A program made the translations under genes and the position numbers. A stretch of DNA of 6,450 nucleotides from Candidatus Sulfotelmatobacter sp. Lineage in GTDB: Bacteria; Acidobacteriota; Terriglobia; Terriglobales; Acidobacteriaceae. The DNA lies in NCBI GenBank assembly GCA_030049565.1, contig JASIKQ010000066.1, positions 1 through 6,450 on the forward strand. Direction: 5' to 3'. This document shows, one piece after another, positions 4,738-6,450 of the stretch (its first letter is position 1; each line of letters begins with the position of its first letter). Below the pieces are notes generated by a model. The model did no database searches, had not been told where the DNA came from, and saw only the letters and a program-made list of their open reading frames with translations.

Positions 4738-6450
4738 ATGAACAGACGCACACACAAGAGCACAATCGTGACAGAGCGCGCGCTTGTTTCTCTCAGGGCA
4801 CTAACAATTGCTTTCGCGGTGATGACCGCATTCTCAGGCGTGCCACTGCACGCGCAGTTTGTCTACCAGGAGGTATACGACTTTGGCTGCGGCAGCGACG
4901 GCTGCGATCCGATCGACCAAGGCCAACTCGTACAGTGGAGCGATGGCACTCTTTATGGCACGACCTCTGACGGCGGCGAGGGCTCTGGCGACGAGACCTT
5001 TGGCACGATTTTCGCCGTGACCCCTACCGCCCCGGGGGTGGAATCGACCGAGTGGTTTTTCTCGGGGGGAACCCTGGATGGTGGAAATCCCCAATCAGCG
5101 CTAACCCTGGGGTCTGACGGAAATCTATATGGCACAGCCTATGGTGGTGGGGCTGACGGAGACGGTACCGTCTTTCGCTTCTACCCGGGGTTCTTTAAGC
5201 GGCTGCATTCCTTTAATGGCACTGACGGGTATTACCCCTGCGTTCCGCCCGTTCAGGCCAGGGATCTTAACTTCTATGGATTTAGCTACTCAGGAACAAC
5301 CTATCGCATCACCTTGGGCGGAGCTTTCAAGCAGCTCGCGGACAGCGTTCCCTTGAGTGGAAACAACTTGCCCGGATGCGCCCCCTTGGTTGCAGCTTTG
5401 GACGGCAATTTGTATGGCGTCACTTGGGCCACCGGAGCTAATAACGAGGGCACGATCTTCCGCATGACGACGGAGGGAGTAGTCACAGACCTTTACAATT
5501 TCACCGGCGGCGTCGACGGCTCTTTTCCCGCTGGCCTCAGTCTTGGGTTGGATGGCAATCTATATGGAACTACAAACCTCGGCGGCAACAACGGTAGCGG
5601 CGGTATTTTTCAGTTCACATTGCCCGGATACCAACTGAACCCTTTGTATAGCTTTACGGCTGTTAACTCCTCCACTGGCCAAAACTACGATGGCGCAAAC
5701 CCCGTTGCTGGCCTTTTGGCTGCATCCGACGGGTACCTTTACGGATCAACCAATGCTGGGGGCATTAACACCTGCGGAACGCTTTTCCGAATAACAACCA
5801 GCGGGACTCTCTCTAAGCTGGCCGAATTTCCAAACTGGGGCTACTGCTTTAACCCCGAAGAAGGTAACCTTCCACCCGATCCATACGCGAACTTGATGGA
5901 GCACACAAACGGTTCGTTGTATGGAACAACTGCCGAAGGAGGACCGGCGTTGTTGGGGAATGTCTATACTCTTACTCCAGTCACTCCTTATCACACCGTC
6001 AAAGTGGAGGGCCCCATCTGGGTCAAGCCGGGAGCTCAAGTCGGATTACTTGGCCAGAATCTGAGCGAAGCCGTCAGCGTGACCTTTGCCGGTGAGCCGG
6101 CCTCGTTCCAGCCCGAATCTGAGACCTACATGACGGCAACGGTGCCCTCCGATGCGGCCGATGGCCCAGTAGTCGTCACCCTAACCAACCCTTCAGGCGA
6201 GCCGGAGCAGGATCAAAGCCAACAAAACATGCACATCCTGCCGCTCGTCACCAACCTTGATCCCACGTCGGGTCCGGTGGGCCAGGAGGTTGACATCGTG
6301 GGCGGCGGATTCACGGGAGCCACCAAAGTCACATTCGGCGGAGTGAAAGCGACCAGCTTCACGGTGCTGAATCCGACTTTAATTCAGGCCGCCGTGCCAA
6401 CGGGCGCGAAGACCGGCAAAGTCGCGGTCACGACTCCAAACGGCGCTGCG
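4738..6450 (+). CDS. Secreted GloVer-repeat (predicted beta-propeller) protein with tandem IPT/TIG domains (3' end beyond window)
   Basis: The frame is open for 571 codons to the window edge with no stop. Residues 1-39 are a rather long Sec signal peptide: basic start MNRRTHK, core ALTIAFAVMTAF, and PLHA before the cut at Q40. Residues about 41-417 hold seven copies of the GloVer repeat (TIGR03803 type, pattern DGnLYGTt-GG, then GtvFrit and an aromatic-F ending). The D/N-G-x-LYG core or its equivalent begins at residues 69, 127, 176 (degenerate), 222, 272, 331 and 391. Residues about 418-500 (VKVEGPIWVKPGAQVGLLGQ) and 502 to the edge (PLVTNLDPTSGPVGQEVDIV) are two IPT/TIG immunoglobulin-like domains. 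In this family a C-terminal anchor or sorting domain often follows, and it would lie outside the window. Six cysteines (51, 56, 168, 214, 346, 370) are in the exported part. A surface or matrix role is inferred; the ligand is unknown. It lies 248 bp after the collagen-like gene on the same strand, with hairpins between, so separate transcription is likely. Confidence 0.9.
   Translation, partial: MNRRTHKSTIVTERALVSLRALTIAFAVMTAFSGVPLHAQFVYQEVYDFGCGSDGCDPIDQGQLVQWSDGTLYGTTSDGGEGSGDETFGTIFAVTPTAPGVESTEWFFSGGTLDGGNPQSALTLGSDGNLYGTAYGGGADGDGTVFRFYPGFFKRLHSFNGTDGYYPCVPPVQARDLNFYGFSYSGTTYRITLGGAFKQLADSVPLSGNNLPGCAPLVAALDGNLYGVTWATGANNEGTIFRMTTEGVVTDLYNFTGGVDGSFPAGLSLGLDGNLYGTTNLGGNNGSGGIFQFTLPGYQLNPLYSFTAVNSSTGQNYDGANPVAGLLAASDGYLYGSTNAGGINTCGTLFRITTSGTLSKLAEFPNWGYCFNPEEGNLPPDPYANLMEHTNGSLYGTTAEGGPALLGNVYTLTPVTPYHTVKVEGPIWVKPGAQVGLLGQNLSEAVSVTFAGEPASFQPESETYMTATVPSDAADGPVVVTLTNPSGEPEQDQSQQNMHILPLVTNLDPTSGPVGQEVDIVGGGFTGATKVTFGGVKATSFTVLNPTLIQAAVPTGAKTGKVAVTTPNGAA
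4858..5988 (+). repeat. Seven GloVer-type repeats (probable seven-bladed beta-propeller)
   Basis: Repeat cores are DGTLYGTT, DGNLYGTA, RDLNFYGF, DGNLYGVT, DGNLYGTT, DGYLYGST and NGSLYGTT, spaced 46-60 residues apart. Five of the seven are followed closely by GG or a close variant, and most by a G-T-(I/V/L)-F strand. Copy three keeps the F-Y-G core and the T-Y-R-I strand but has lost the D-G turn. The ~50-residue period and the count of seven suit a closed propeller ring. That fold is inference. Confidence 0.75.

Noticed and set aside
4551..4970. Plus-strand open frame of 139 codons spanning the hairpins and the start of the GloVer gene
   Set aside because: It crosses the palindrome, has a basic low-complexity translation without a domain, and overlaps the true gene that has a strong Shine-Dalgarno and a signal peptide.

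Overview
The window looks like bacterial chromosome, most likely from the Acidobacteriota (Terriglobia-type soil acidobacteria) or a close relative. This rests on gene content rather than on any marker gene: a winged-helix/TolB-like/TPR membrane regulator, a collagen-like DNRLRE surface protein, and a GloVer-repeat protein followed by IPT/TIG domains. All three families are strongly expanded in that phylum. Base composition is moderately GC-rich. I see no rRNA, tRNA, CRISPR array, transposase or phage replication gene.

Layout. (1) Positions 1-2366, minus strand, 3' end cut by the window edge: a ToxR/CadC-style one-component regulator with an N-terminal OmpR/PhoB winged helix, one membrane span, a TolB-like domain and a long TPR array. 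(2) Positions 2367-2653: a divergent intergenic region with weak promoter-like elements and a small hairpin just before a strong Shine-Dalgarno. (3) Positions 2654-4489, plus strand: a complete 611-residue secreted mosaic protein, made of signal peptide, DNRLRE (CBM96-like) domain, 13 Gly-X-Y triplets, two CBM5/12-like repeats, 27 Gly-X-Y triplets and a glycine-rich C-terminal domain of the kind found on phage tail fibres. (4) Positions 4490-4737: an intergenic region with two back-to-back GC-rich hairpins, the second a perfect 26-bp palindrome. (5) Positions 4738-6450, plus strand, cut by the window edge: a secreted protein with seven recognisable GloVer-type repeats (probably a seven-bladed beta-propeller) followed by two IPT/TIG immunoglobulin-like domains.

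How they may work together (inference): the two plus-strand genes encode exported proteins built for the cell surface or matrix, one a trimeric collagen-like fibre with carbohydrate-binding modules and the other a propeller/Ig-type adhesin or scaffold. The divergent membrane-anchored regulator is placed to control the first of them, and possibly both. Nothing in the sequence proves that link. The most notable items are the fibre's domain mosaic, the seven-repeat count in the third gene, and the palindromic hairpin pair between the two surface genes.
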